Shown here one piece after another: positions 8,636-17,316 of a stretch of 49,647 nucleotides of DNA; position 1 is the stretch's first letter, and the number at the start of each line of letters is the position of its first letter. The position numbers and the translations under genes were made by a program. Origin of the DNA: Lachnospiraceae bacterium (GTDB taxonomy: Bacteria > Bacillota > Clostridia > Lachnospirales > Lachnospiraceae). The notes beneath the pieces are model-generated. The model had not been told where the DNA came from. It ran no database searches and saw only the letters and a program-made list of their open reading frames with translations. The stretch is taken from positions 1-49,647 of the forward strand of contig JAILQQ010000180.1 of the NCBI GenBank assembly GCA_024698885.1, in the 5' to 3' direction.

Positions 8636-10333
8636 ATGGCAGAGTATTTATCACCCGGCGTCTACGTGGAGGAGTATGACAATTCCCCGCGCAGTATAGA
8701 GGGAGTAGGTACAAGCACAGCCGGCTTTGTCGGCATGGCGGAAAAAGGCCCGATCGAGGGTGCACCGCAGCTTGTAACGAATTTTAAGAGTTTTACACAG
8801 CAGTATGGCGGCTTTTTAAGCGAATTTGAATACGGAGAGTATCGGTTCCTGGCAAACAGCGTAGAGCAGTTTTTTGCCAACGGCGGAACCCGCTGCTTTG
8901 TGATGAGAGTCGCTCCCGATGATGCCAAGGCGGCTGAGGCCGAAAAAGGGATCTTAAAGGTAAGTGCGAAAAATCCCGGCTCATGGGGAAATAAGGTGCA
9001 GGTGACCTTAAACACCGTGAAGAAACAGAAGCTGCAGCTGATCGCCAAATCCGAGACCGGATATGTAGCGAAAAGTGTCGGCGGCTTCCGCGAAGGCGAT
9101 CTGGTAGAATTTGAAGGTACCTATACGAAGATCAGAACGATATTTGACCGGACCGTGACCTTTGAGGACGAGCTTCCTGATGAGGCCGTGGACAGTTCGA
9201 TCATTCCCAAGGCTTTTCTGTATCTGGTGACCGTGGACATGGGGGTCCGTTACGGCGATGAAGCGGAAAGCTATGCGGAGTTAAGCTTTAATATGAGTTC
9301 TCCCCGTTATATCGGGGCAAGACTGGCGGGAAGTGAGCTGATCAATGTGACAGCAGAGCCCCTTACGGAAGTGGGCAATCCCGTAGAAGCGATCCTCGGG
9401 GAAGGAAATGAGAGCGGTGCCTTTTTCTTGGAGGGCGGAAGCGACGGTTCCGTCAGCAAGGTCAACGCGGCCACCTTTATGGGCCAGGATAACGGCCCCG
9501 GCAAACGCACCGGCCTGCAGGCCTTCGCAGAGAATAATGTGATCAGTATGTTAGCAGTTCCCGGCATCACGATGCCGGAGGTGATTGTTGCCCTGGTAGG
9601 ACACTGCGAGAATTCCCGCAGTCGTTTCGCGGTCATTGATATGCCCGGCGATCTCTACAAGACAAGCGACCTTTTGGAGTACAGAGGGATCATCGATTCC
9701 ACCTACGCGGCCATGTATCATCCCTGGATCCAGGTATTTGACCGCTCCTCCAATAAACCGGATTTCATCCCGCCTTCAGGGGCTGTGATGGGCGTTTACT
9801 CCAGAACGGATATTAACCGCGGCGTGCATAAGGCACCGGCTAATGAAACCGTTTTCTGCTCCGGCCTCAAGGTGAACTACACCAAGGAAGAGCAGGACAT
9901 CTTAAATCCGGAGGGCGTTAACCTGATCCGGGCACTTCCCGGACAGGGAATCCGTGTCTGGGGTGCGCGTACCGCTTCCTCCAACAGTTCGTTCAAGTAT
10001 GTCAACGTACGCAGACTGTTTATCTATGTGGAGGAAAGTATCAAGGCCAACACCAACTGGGTTGTATTTGAACCCAACGATGCTTCGCTCTGGCAGCGGG
10101 TACAGCTTACGATCTCCGGCTTCCTTGACAGCCTTTGGAGAACCGGAATGCTCGCAGGCGATTCGCCGGAGACCAGTTACTTTGTCGAGATCGGTCCGAC
10201 CACCATGTCACGTGATGACATTATGAACGGCAGACTGATCTGCAATATCGGCATAGCGCCTTCAAGACCGGCCGAGTTCGTGATCTTCCGCCTGACGCAG
10301 TTCACAGCGGAAGCCGGCGGTGGAGAAGAATAA
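8636..10333 (+). CDS. Contractile tail sheath protein
   Basis: 565 residues, a single full-length sheath subunit of the T4 gp18/Pvc2 family. Key features are the N-terminal YLSPGVYVEEYDNSPRSIEGV motif region, the TAGFVGMAEKGP strand-turn, and the conserved C-terminal core (GQGIRVWGARTAS, VFEPNDASLWQRVQ, ICNIGIAPSRPAEFVIFRLTQ). The sheath polymerises around the tube and contracts to drive it through the target membrane. A strong AAAGGA site precedes the ATG. Only one sheath gene is present, whereas many extracellular CIS encode two or three paralogues. Confidence 0.95.
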   Translation: MAEYLSPGVYVEEYDNSPRSIEGVGTSTAGFVGMAEKGPIEGAPQLVTNFKSFTQQYGGFLSEFEYGEYRFLANSVEQFFANGGTRCFVMRVAPDDAKAAEAEKGILKVSAKNPGSWGNKVQVTLNTVKKQKLQLIAKSETGYVAKSVGGFREGDLVEFEGTYTKIRTIFDRTVTFEDELPDEAVDSSIIPKAFLYLVTVDMGVRYGDEAESYAELSFNMSSPRYIGARLAGSELINVTAEPLTEVGNPVEAILGEGNESGAFFLEGGSDGSVSKVNAATFMGQDNGPGKRTGLQAFAENNVISMLAVPGITMPEVIVALVGHCENSRSRFAVIDMPGDLYKTSDLLEYRGIIDSTYAAMYHPWIQVFDRSSNKPDFIPPSGAVMGVYSRTDINRGVHKAPANETVFCSGLKVNYTKEEQDILNPEGVNLIRALPGQGIRVWGARTASSNSSFKYVNVRRLFIYVEESIKANTNWVVFEPNDASLWQRVQLTISGFLDSLWRTGMLAGDSPETSYFVEIGPTTMSRDDIMNGRLICNIGIAPSRPAEFVIFRLTQFTAEAGGGEE

Positions 10334-10377
10334 GAGGCAAGAAAGAAGTTAATCTAAGAAAGAGAGGATGATATATT

Positions 10378-10881
10378 ATGGCTGCTTATCCATATGCTAA
10401 TTCACAGGGATCAGACTATCCGCTTACCAAGATGAACTTCTATGTCAGCTGCGCCGAGATATCAGGAACGGCCGCTTTCAGCGAAGTAACAGGGATAGAA
10501 GCCAGTGTGGATGTAATTGAGTTCAGACAGGGTAATTCCGCCTCACTTGCGCCCGTTAAGATTCCGGGACTGGTGAAGCACGGAAATGTTACCTTCAAAA
10601 TGGGTTATATTTTAGACAGCGCCTTTAAGACATGGATCCAGGAGTGCGTGACGGAACAGAGAAAAGCCGCATATCCGAGACATGATCTTTCTGTGGAGCT
10701 GATCGATATCAACAACGGTTCGCCGCAGCAGTTGGTGACGACGAACCAGGGAACCAGGATCTGGGTTTTAAAGAACGCCTGGGTAACGAAGTACAGCGCA
10801 CCGGATCTGGATGCGAAGAACTCTGACGTTGCCATTGAGACCATGGAGGTGGCATACGAGGAGCTCGTAATACCGAACTAA
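10378..10881 (+). CDS. Inner tube protein (gp19/Hcp-like), main tube subunit
   Basis: 167 residues of the phage tail tube gp19 family: MNFYVSCAEISGTAAFSEVTGIEASVDVIEFRQGN is the typical N-terminal strand pair, followed by IPGLVKHGNVTFKMGY and the C-terminal VAIETMEVAYEELVIPN. Hexamers stack to form the rigid inner tube. It sits 44 bases after the sheath with AGAGAGGA upstream. The structured intergenic region after it may lower expression of downstream baseplate genes relative to sheath and tube, which are needed in many copies. Confidence 0.92.
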   Translation: MAAYPYANSQGSDYPLTKMNFYVSCAEISGTAAFSEVTGIEASVDVIEFRQGNSASLAPVKIPGLVKHGNVTFKMGYILDSAFKTWIQECVTEQRKAAYPRHDLSVELIDINNGSPQQLVTTNQGTRIWVLKNAWVTKYSAPDLDAKNSDVAIETMEVAYEELVIPN

Positions 10882-10883
10882 AA

Positions 10884-11052
10884 GAAATGATCATACGTGT
10901 GGTTATCACCGCATACGAGACGCGCCGCCCGGACTGCGACGGCAGTCAAAGGGCTCAGCGCTGAGCGCGCTTGTATGTTTTATCGGCTTACGGGTATCGG
11001 CACTCCGGCCGGTGCCCGCAGGCCTGCTAAAGCAGACAAGGAATTCTGAAGA
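10884..11052 (+). other. Structured intergenic region after the tube gene, possible attenuator
   Basis: This stretch starts with GAAATGAT, the same boundary sequence used by other repeat copies here. It contains arms CATACGAGACGCGC (10912-10925) and GCGCGCTTGTATG (10965-10977) that pair imperfectly. Inside them are a GACTGC/GCAGTC hairpin (10932-10947) and the perfect palindrome GCTCAGCGCTGAGC (10953-10966), followed by TTGTATGTTTTAT. A further GGCAC/GTGCC hairpin and the GCAGGCCTGC palindrome follow. A partial terminator separating the high-copy sheath and tube from baseplate genes is plausible but the T tract is interrupted. Confidence 0.4.
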
Positions 11053-11099
11053 TCATGCCTAAGCGCACGGTTTGCGAAGCAAACCGGCGCAGCGGCGCA
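11053..11099 (+). repeat. GGCGCAG hairpin repeat, copy 2 (stem B broken, stem C intact)
   Basis: Only the right arm of stem B survives (GATCATGCC), followed by TAAGCGCAC and stem C with arms GGTTTGC and GCAAACC, then CGGCGCAG in two tandem copies. It ends two bases before the AAAGGAG ribosome binding site of the next gene. The sequence ATGCCTAAGCGCAC creates an artefactual in-frame upstream start for that gene. Confidence 0.75.
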
Positions 11100-11114
11100 G
11101 GAAAGGAGCTTGAT

Positions 11115-11477
11115 ATGGAAACGGTTTATGAATTCACCCTTCCGAAGGGGTATATGGATCAGGGCGGCGTGCTGCACAGAAAGGGCAAGATGCGCCTTGC
11201 CACCGCGGGAGATGAGATCACGGCGACGAGAGACCCGAGAGTCCTGCAGAATCCATCGTATCTGACCATTGTGATCCTTTCAAAGGTGGTTACGGAGCTC
11301 GAAGGACTTGACGCCATCACGGCGACCCATATCGAGCGGCTGTTTACCGCGGATCTGGCCTTTTTACAGGACATGTATCAGCGGATCAACGATATTGAAC
11401 CCCCGGTACTGACGGCAGTCTGTCCGGACTGCGGAAAGAGCTTTGAGGTACCCCTCAATTTTACCGGGGAGGGTTGA
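11115..11477 (+). CDS. Tail assembly (TAC-like) protein of the CIS with C-terminal zinc ribbon half
   Basis: 120 residues from the ATG at 11115, chosen because AAAGGAG lies just upstream and the longer reading begins inside a repeat. The N-terminal part (VYEFTLPKGYMD, then MRLATAGDEITATRDPRVLQ and YLTIVILSKVVTELEGLDAI) matches the small tail assembly proteins found after the tube gene in many eCIS loci. The C-terminus adds CPDCG, one CxxC pair. It overlaps the next gene by four bases (TTGA). Its role in phages is as chaperone for the tape measure; here that is inferred from family and position. Confidence 0.75.
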   Translation: METVYEFTLPKGYMDQGGVLHRKGKMRLATAGDEITATRDPRVLQNPSYLTIVILSKVVTELEGLDAITATHIERLFTADLAFLQDMYQRINDIEPPVLTAVCPDCGKSFEVPLNFTGEG

Positions 11478-11695
11478 GGCTCTACCCTGAGGAGGAGCTG
11501 TACAAGGAGATGTCCTTTATATCGTACTATTTCCACTGGAGTCAGGACAGTGTTCTGGCGCTCGAGCACAGGGAACGAAGGAAATGGTGCAGGGAGATCT
11601 CCGGTATCAATGCCGCCCTCAATCCCTCCAAAGACAGGAAAGAAAAGAGCATCCTGGAGATGCGTTCTACAAAGAGTATTATCGGAAATGTTTAG
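11474..11695 (+). CDS. Small CIS protein of DUF6760 type
   Basis: 73 residues read from a TTG at 11474 that overlaps the previous stop. The block LYPEEELYKEMSFISYYFHW followed by ALEHRERRKWCREISGIN matches the short proteins that follow the tail assembly gene in extracellular CIS clusters. The conserved YPEEELY motif lies before the first internal ATG, so the TTG start is preferred even though the GGAG is only two bases away. In phages, adjacent overlapping genes here encode G/GT tape-measure chaperones, and the same may hold. Confidence 0.75.
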   Translation: MRLYPEEELYKEMSFISYYFHWSQDSVLALEHRERRKWCREISGINAALNPSKDRKEKSILEMRSTKSIIGNV

Positions 11696-11698
11696 CAG

Positions 11699-11755
11699 AT
11701 CGGCATGAACAGGTTCATGCCTAAGCGCACGATTTTCCAAGGAAAATCGGCGCAG
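11699..11755 (+). repeat. GGCGCAG hairpin repeat, copy 3 (stems B and C)
   Basis: Stem B is GGCATGAAC (11702-11710) with GTTCATGCC (11713-11721). Compared with copy 1 the base pair C-G has changed to T-A on both arms, a compensatory change. TAAGCGCAC follows, then stem C GATTTTCC/GGAAAATC (11731-11748), again different from other copies but fully paired, then GGCGCAG directly followed by AAGGAA before the next gene. Confidence 0.85.
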
Positions 11756-11772
11756 AAGGAAAGTGCTGCTTC

Positions 11773-12246
11773 ATGACAGAAAAATTGCCCGTAGGGTCCT
11801 TTAATTTCGCGCTGCAGGTAGAGGCTATGTTTTTTGTACCTGTCAGATCCGTTAAGGTCTTTACGAAGGAAAATGAATTTGAATATTATCAGGAGGGCGG
11901 GCTCAACGACTATGTGCATATGCTCAGGAAGCCCATTACGAAGCCCTTTACTTTTCAGGTGGAACGCTATGTGGGAATCTCCTATAATTCGAGCTTTCCC
12001 ACCTCTTTCATAGATCCCCTGTCTCTCGGCACGGATCTGACGCTGCCGCTTGTACTGTATGTCAACCGCAATCCGGCCTCCGGCTGGGACAGCATCAGCT
12101 TTACGAACTGCGCGAGGGCTTATGTTTTTACGGGCTGTACCGTAACGGCGAAAGAATACGGTGAGCTGAACGGGGAGGACAGCAGGCTTCATACGGAGAC
12201 AACGACCATCGCTTACCGGGAGCTGTTCGTTTTGAACCAGTTATAA
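11773..12246 (+). CDS. Second gp19-type tube protein (tube initiator/baseplate-proximal)
   Basis: 157 residues of the gp19 tube family but diverged from the main tube protein: VGSFNFALQVEAMFFVPVRSVK at the start, LRKPITKPFTFQVERYVG in the middle, and TTTIAYRELFVLNQL at the end. In Afp and PVC, additional tube paralogues (Pvc5-type) form one ring joining the hub to the main tube, and the location beside tape-measure and hub genes fits this. A repeat copy supplies its leader. Confidence 0.82.
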   Translation: MTEKLPVGSFNFALQVEAMFFVPVRSVKVFTKENEFEYYQEGGLNDYVHMLRKPITKPFTFQVERYVGISYNSSFPTSFIDPLSLGTDLTLPLVLYVNRNPASGWDSISFTNCARAYVFTGCTVTAKEYGELNGEDSRLHTETTTIAYRELFVLNQL

Positions 12247-12251
12247 TCATT

Positions 12252-15200
12252 ATGCTAAAGATCAGGGAACCGGTAAAACTGAAGACCCGAATGGATTTTA
12301 TCCATGACAGCAGCCTCTTTGAGAGCCGGATCGCGGGTAACTACGATCTGATGGGAACCGAATTCGGCGAGGAGGAGCTTCTGCACCTTTTGACAACGCC
12401 GCCGGAGATCTATATCGCGGAAGGCGGCGTGCAGACGACGCTGGGGCAGACCTTCCTAAGCAGCAGGCATGAGGAACAGCTGAGCATTATCAATAATGTC
12501 CTGAACCGTATCATGATCTCGGGCAATGCCTCGTTAACCTATCAGGACAGAGCCTTTATCACGGATGTGCTGTATAAGTTAGGAATCCGGGATGACAAGC
12601 GCTTCATGGCCCAGGTTTACCGCTCGATGAGACAGGTCAGGGACGAGCGGCGGTTTTTGGAGCTTTACCTGACAGAGGGGCTGGAAACAAAGACCGAGGG
12701 CGTGCGGGAAGAGCTTCGGTCGTTAGTCCGGGAGCTTTCCCTGCAGAAGGATGAAACGGAGCCCTACCGCAACGACCTGTATTTAAGCAGCCGGATCCTG
12801 AACAGACTGGAAACCGCCGAGCTCTATCAGATGGTGGCAAGCTTCCAGAAGAATATATTCGATAACCATTCGGAAACGTCGGAATTTACTGTTTCCGAGC
12901 AGCTCAGGTCATCCGAAGCGCTCCTTAGGGAGGCCGTGAATGAGAGGATCTCCGTCTCTGACAGGGAGCTTATCTACCGGGAAGAGCAGGAAGAAAGCGG
13001 GGAAGCGCCTTTCGAAGTGGGAACGCTACGAGAACGGATCCGGGAGACCAGTGAAGAAAAGAGCACGGTCACGGAGCGAATGACGGAGGGCGCTGCGTCG
13101 CGCACCGTTGTAAGAACGGAGGAAACGATTGTACCGGTCAGAGAGCGCCCGGAAGCGGAGCTCATATACCGGACAGAGGAAATATCAGAGAGGGAAGAAG
13201 GACAGGGGCAGGGGGTCACTCCCGAAACGCCGTCTGAGCCTTTGACCGTAACCGAACGGGTAAGGGAGCCCGCAAGAGAACAGGAAGCAGGGGAACCTGC
13301 GCAGGTGACGGAGGAGTCACCGGAGCAGAGGACAGAATATCACGATACAGAACTGATCTTCAGGACAGAGGAGGCATTAAGGGCGGCGGAATCTACGGAA
13401 ACGGAGCCTTTGGCACCCTCTGTCATGCAGCGCCTGATCGAAAATCAGCTAAGGCATGAGAGAGAGCGGATCCGGGAAGGAAGCGAACCGATCCTGCAGG
13501 CCGGGACGCAGACGGCAGAGACGAATGCGTTTATTGAAACGGAGATGATCTATCCGGAGGAAACCGCGGAAAGCGGTGCAGGATCCGTCCGGGAGGAAAC
13601 GCCTGCTATGCCTCGTGAGCCGGAGCGGGTCGTTTCGGAGCGGGAGATCAGAGACAGAGAGCGCATCAGAGAAGAAGTGAGCCGTCTGTCGGATACGACA
13701 GAGAGGATCCTTGCAGGTGCACAGCCCGAAACCATCCGGTCTGAGACTGTGACAGAGCGGGTGACAGCTGAAACGGGCGCCCGGTCGGAGGAAAGAACAG
13801 AATACCGGGAAACAGAGCTGATCCATAAAACAGAGATCCTTCCCGGTGACGAAGGAGCAGCCGGGGCAGAAGCGACCGTGCCCCCTGCTTCAGAGCGCGT
13901 GACGGAAGTCTCACAGCTTCTTCAAAGGGAACGGATCCGGGAAGCAGGAGAAACGGTTCTTCCGGCACGGGAAGGGAGCTCTGAGCGCGCGGAATTCCGG
14001 GAAACGGAGATCGTTTATCAGACGCCCGAAGGAGAGCCGGGCGCGGAGACCATTTCCGCAGAAGAGCCTTTGCAGCCTGTTGAAAGAGAAGTACGTATTT
14101 CTGGCGAGACGGTTCTTGACAGGGAGCGCACGCAGGAAGAAATGCCCCGTATATTGGACAGAGAAAGAAGCGTACGGGAAAGTGCTCTTTACGAAACGCT
14201 GCGGTCGCAGAGCGAAACCGAGCGCGCGGCGTTTTATACGGATACCCGGACCGCGGAAAGAACCGATTACCGGGAAACGGAGCTTATACACAGGACAGAA
14301 GTACTGCCCGGGACGGAGAGCGAAACAGCAGAAGCTTCGATACCGGCGGCCGTAACAAGAAATTATCAATATATCAGTCAGAATATTTACGAGCAGGAGC
14401 TTGGCAGAGGAACCGTTCCGGGCGGCAGCGTAACGGAAGAGATCAACGCCGCGGTCTTTCTGGATGTTGTGCGAAACCTCTACCGCAGTGAGCTCGATAA
14501 CAGCAGAAGCCGGAGCATGACCGCGCTTTCCTTTGTGAACGCGCTGCAGAATATATCCGGAAATACATTGATCCGTCTGAACCGGATCACAAGCCAGGAG
14601 ATACCCGCGGGCGAAACGCTGATCGAAAACCTGTATGAACAGGCGCCGCAGATCTTTTCTCCCTTCGGCATGCCCGAACAGGCTGCGGGGGAGACGGGAG
14701 AAACACCTGAGGAGGCAGCTGCGTCCGCGCCGAGTCTTGAGGAGCAGCTGATCCGGCTGAATGAGAGAAATCTTCAGAATGTGGCCAACTACCAGCAGAT
14801 GATGCAGCTTTTCGAGAGCCTGAACATGCCGGAGGAGGCGGGAGGCGGCCCAGAGCGCACGAGGAAGGAGGCGCTTGCGGCGCTTACCGGCGGGAAGGAG
14901 CTTTTAGAGGCTATTTCCGGAGAGGAAAACAGGCAGGAGCAGAAACGGGAACAGGTATTTAGGGAGATTGAACGATTGTTCCCGAATGATACCGCCCAGG
15001 TTTTTAACCTGACGAGGCAGTTCATCGAGAACCCGGGCGCTGCCCTTGAGAACGTCACTGTGATGCGAAACAATCTGGCCGAAGCCGCGAACGAGCTGCA
15101 GAGAGTACAGGAGCAGCAGCGAAGCGCGCCGCCCCCGGTTATCCGGGAGGAGGAGCCCGAAGCGCCGGAACTCATCCACCGCAGAAGAGAGACGATGACG

Positions 15201-15473
15201 CCTGAGGAGATCGAGGAGCTCGTTGAGAATGTAAGCAGGGTACGCTCACGGGAGATCAGCCAGACGGAGCAGAGCATAGAGCTTCGGGAACAGAGCACAG
15301 AGACCAGACAGCAGCTGATCGAAAACCGTCAGACTGTCAACCTGGCCGAACAGGATGAGATCGCGGCGATGATCGCACGGGGCGTGCGGTCCCAGGTGAA
15401 CGCTATTTCGGAGGAAGTGCTTCACAAGCTGGAAAAAAGGCTGCGCAACGAGAAGAGCAGACGGGGGATTTAA
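12252..15473 (+). CDS. Large repetitive charged protein, candidate tape measure
   Basis: 1073 residues, very rich in Glu, Arg and Thr. Residues 1-200 look globular and helical (MLKIREPVKLKTRMDFIHDS and following). From about 235 to 680 a short motif recurs roughly every 60-90 residues: ELIYREE (235), ELIYRTEE (302), TELIFRTEE (360), TEMIYPEE (427), TELIHKTE (514), TEIVYQTPE (579), TELIHRTE (670), with another ELIHRRRE near 970. The C-terminal 350 residues are helical and coiled-coil-like. No family recognised. Its length, position between the tube ring and tube adaptors, and absence of any other candidate suggest the tape measure (the Afp14 role), but it could also be an unusual cargo or scaffold. 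Confidence 0.55.
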   Translation: MLKIREPVKLKTRMDFIHDSSLFESRIAGNYDLMGTEFGEEELLHLLTTPPEIYIAEGGVQTTLGQTFLSSRHEEQLSIINNVLNRIMISGNASLTYQDRAFITDVLYKLGIRDDKRFMAQVYRSMRQVRDERRFLELYLTEGLETKTEGVREELRSLVRELSLQKDETEPYRNDLYLSSRILNRLETAELYQMVASFQKNIFDNHSETSEFTVSEQLRSSEALLREAVNERISVSDRELIYREEQEESGEAPFEVGTLRERIRETSEEKSTVTERMTEGAASRTVVRTEETIVPVRERPEAELIYRTEEISEREEGQGQGVTPETPSEPLTVTERVREPAREQEAGEPAQVTEESPEQRTEYHDTELIFRTEEALRAAESTETEPLAPSVMQRLIENQLRHERERIREGSEPILQAGTQTAETNAFIETEMIYPEETAESGAGSVREETPAMPREPERVVSEREIRDRERIREEVSRLSDTTERILAGAQPETIRSETVTERVTAETGARSEERTEYRETELIHKTEILPGDEGAAGAEATVPPASERVTEVSQLLQRERIREAGETVLPAREGSSERAEFRETEIVYQTPEGEPGAETISAEEPLQPVEREVRISGETVLDRERTQEEMPRILDRERSVRESALYETLRSQSETERAAFYTDTRTAERTDYRETELIHRTEVLPGTESETAEASIPAAVTRNYQYISQNIYEQELGRGTVPGGSVTEEINAAVFLDVVRNLYRSELDNSRSRSMTALSFVNALQNISGNTLIRLNRITSQEIPAGETLIENLYEQAPQIFSPFGMPEQAAGETGETPEEAAASAPSLEEQLIRLNERNLQNVANYQQMMQLFESLNMPEEAGGGPERTRKEALAALTGGKELLEAISGEENRQEQKREQVFREIERLFPNDTAQVFNLTRQFIENPGAALENVTVMRNNLAEAANELQRVQEQQRSAPPPVIREEEPEAPELIHRRRETMTPEEIEELVENVSRVRSREISQTEQSIELREQSTETRQQLIENRQTVNLAEQDEIAAMIARGVRSQVNAISEEVLHKLEKRLRNEKSRRGI

Positions 15474-15476
15474 ACC

Positions 15477-16343
15477 ATGGAAGCCGGAAAGGCATTACAA
15501 AACGCGGGCAGAAGCGCAACGGGCAGTGTCGTAAAGGCAGTGCTGTGTATCCGCTCGGCTCTGAAGCTGCAGAATGTGGCACAGCTGGGGGAAGGCGAAA
15601 AGGACGACGGCCTTACCGATGAGGACAGAAGCGCGGTTCAGGATGTCGCGGCCCTGGGAAAGGACTTATTGAAGCGGACCGAGCAATCCTTAAAGGGCGG
15701 CAGCGTCGCGACATTTGATGCCGTCATGGCGGATGCGGCCAGCCACGGCTATATAGCCCTGGAGATGCAGTATAATCCGAATACGCTGCGGCTTGACACC
15801 TCAGCGGGACTGCAGGTCAACTATTCCGGCTCGGCGGACACTACGGAGCTGCAGAGCTACGTGGCGCCGGCTTCCACGACGCTGTCCTGCGAATTTCTGT
15901 TTGACGATGTGAATAATATGGACGCTTTCATGCTGGGAGATAATCCGCTGACGAACATGACGCCTACGAACATTGGCAACGCTGCGCTCAGCGCGGCGAA
16001 GGGGGATTTTTCCGTTCAGACCGAAATGGAGGGACTCCTTTCCCTGCTCTCCATGCCACAGGCCAGGCATGTGGTCTTTTTCTGGGGCAATATGAGCTTC
16101 CGCGGCGAGGTGACGCAGGTCGATACGGAATATACGATGTTCAATAAAAAAGGCTTTCCGGTCAGGGGCATCGTCAGGATGCAGATCCGCCAGGGGGATG
16201 CCACGGACGAGAACGACAGTGCCCTCAAATATGAGGAGGATTACTGGACCAGGGCTTTTGAAACCGGTTTTACGGACCAGAAACAGGATGCGAGCCTGTT
16301 TTCACAGATCACCAACAACAGTATGCTGAATCTGAAGCTCTGA
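15477..16343 (+). CDS. CIS tube-baseplate adaptor (CIS_tube family), first copy
   Basis: 288 residues. After a helical N-terminus of about 95 residues, the CIS_tube domain is clear: ALEMQYNPNTLRLDTSAG, then STTLSCEFLFDD, and VVFFWGNMSFRGEVTQVDTE followed by YTMFNKKGFPVRGIVRMQI. In Afp/PVC this family (Pvc7-like) links the hub or tube end to the baseplate and usually ends in a LysM domain; here LysM is missing. It starts three bases after the previous stop and is followed by a paralogue. Confidence 0.82.
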   Translation: MEAGKALQNAGRSATGSVVKAVLCIRSALKLQNVAQLGEGEKDDGLTDEDRSAVQDVAALGKDLLKRTEQSLKGGSVATFDAVMADAASHGYIALEMQYNPNTLRLDTSAGLQVNYSGSADTTELQSYVAPASTTLSCEFLFDDVNNMDAFMLGDNPLTNMTPTNIGNAALSAAKGDFSVQTEMEGLLSLLSMPQARHVVFFWGNMSFRGEVTQVDTEYTMFNKKGFPVRGIVRMQIRQGDATDENDSALKYEEDYWTRAFETGFTDQKQDASLFSQITNNSMLNLKL

Positions 16344-16383
16344 TACAATCATTGAATAATCCGGTCTGAAAGGAAAAATTCTT

Positions 16384-17316
16384 ATGGCTGACATAATGAG
16401 TACGATCCAGGGCTTTGCGGCTGATAATACGGGCAATATCGAAAAGGCTGTGATCGAGATCCTGGATCTTCGGAACAGACCCATCGTGACAAAGGAAGCC
16501 GTCAAGATCGTCGGCAGCACGGCGCCGGGTTCCGACGACATGAAAAATTACGCCCAAACGGCCTCCAAAAGCTCCGCGATGAATAAGGGTGTTCTCAGCG
16601 GCGCCATGAAGACCATTGCCGGCGTTGCGGAAAATGAGGAGCTGACCGATGAGATGTTAGCCATGATCGCCGACGGACAAAAGCGGTATTTTGTCGTGCA
16701 GTTCAACCCCAATACCCTTCAGCTCAGCGGCCATTCCGGCGGTTACATCAAGAAAACGGATTTCAGCAAGGGAAAGGAATGGGGAAGATCCGCCAGTTAT
16801 GAAAAGGGAAATACCAATATCATGATGAGCGTGCGGCTCTTTTTTGACAGCTGCGATCCGCAGGACGCCTTTATGTCTGATAAGGTGAACCTGTCCCCGA
16901 CCGCTGTCGCTACCGGTGCTGCCAAGGCCATTATGACAGGCATGGGGAAGAAAAAGCTCACGGTACAGATGGAGGTGGAGGCCTTTATTGCGGCGCTGCG
17001 CAACCAGTATACACGCCTCATCACCTTCAGCTGGGGTGATTTTGCCTATTCCGGGAGCTTAAGAAGCGTCCGGGCCAACTATACGATGTTTAACGTCACC
17101 GGGGAGCCGGTGCGTGCGACAGTGGATCTGAGCATCATGTGCGCAGACGATAAGGAGCTTTCGCCTGCGTCCCTTGCGATCTGGCAGGAGCGCTATAAGA
17201 AAGCTTTTGGCGGCGGCAGCCACAGCTATGCGAATTCGCAGGCCACAGTGGATTCCCTGGCCAGTAAAGGTATGAGCAAATTGGGCAGCAGTATCGGAGG
17301 GTTGATCAATCTGTAA
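16384..17316 (+). CDS. CIS tube-baseplate adaptor (CIS_tube family), second copy
   Basis: 310 residues, paralogous to the preceding gene. The domain covers about residues 95-260: YFVVQFNPNTLQLSGHSGGY, IMMSVRLFFDSCDPQDAF, LITFSWGDFAYSGSLRSVRA and YTMFNVTGEPVRATVDLSI. No LysM tail. Two diverged copies in tandem may form a hetero-oligomeric adaptor ring. AAAGGA precedes the ATG and the stop overlaps the next start (TAATG). Confidence 0.82.
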   Translation: MADIMSTIQGFAADNTGNIEKAVIEILDLRNRPIVTKEAVKIVGSTAPGSDDMKNYAQTASKSSAMNKGVLSGAMKTIAGVAENEELTDEMLAMIADGQKRYFVVQFNPNTLQLSGHSGGYIKKTDFSKGKEWGRSASYEKGNTNIMMSVRLFFDSCDPQDAFMSDKVNLSPTAVATGAAKAIMTGMGKKKLTVQMEVEAFIAALRNQYTRLITFSWGDFAYSGSLRSVRANYTMFNVTGEPVRATVDLSIMCADDKELSPASLAIWQERYKKAFGGGSHSYANSQATVDSLASKGMSKLGSSIGGLINL

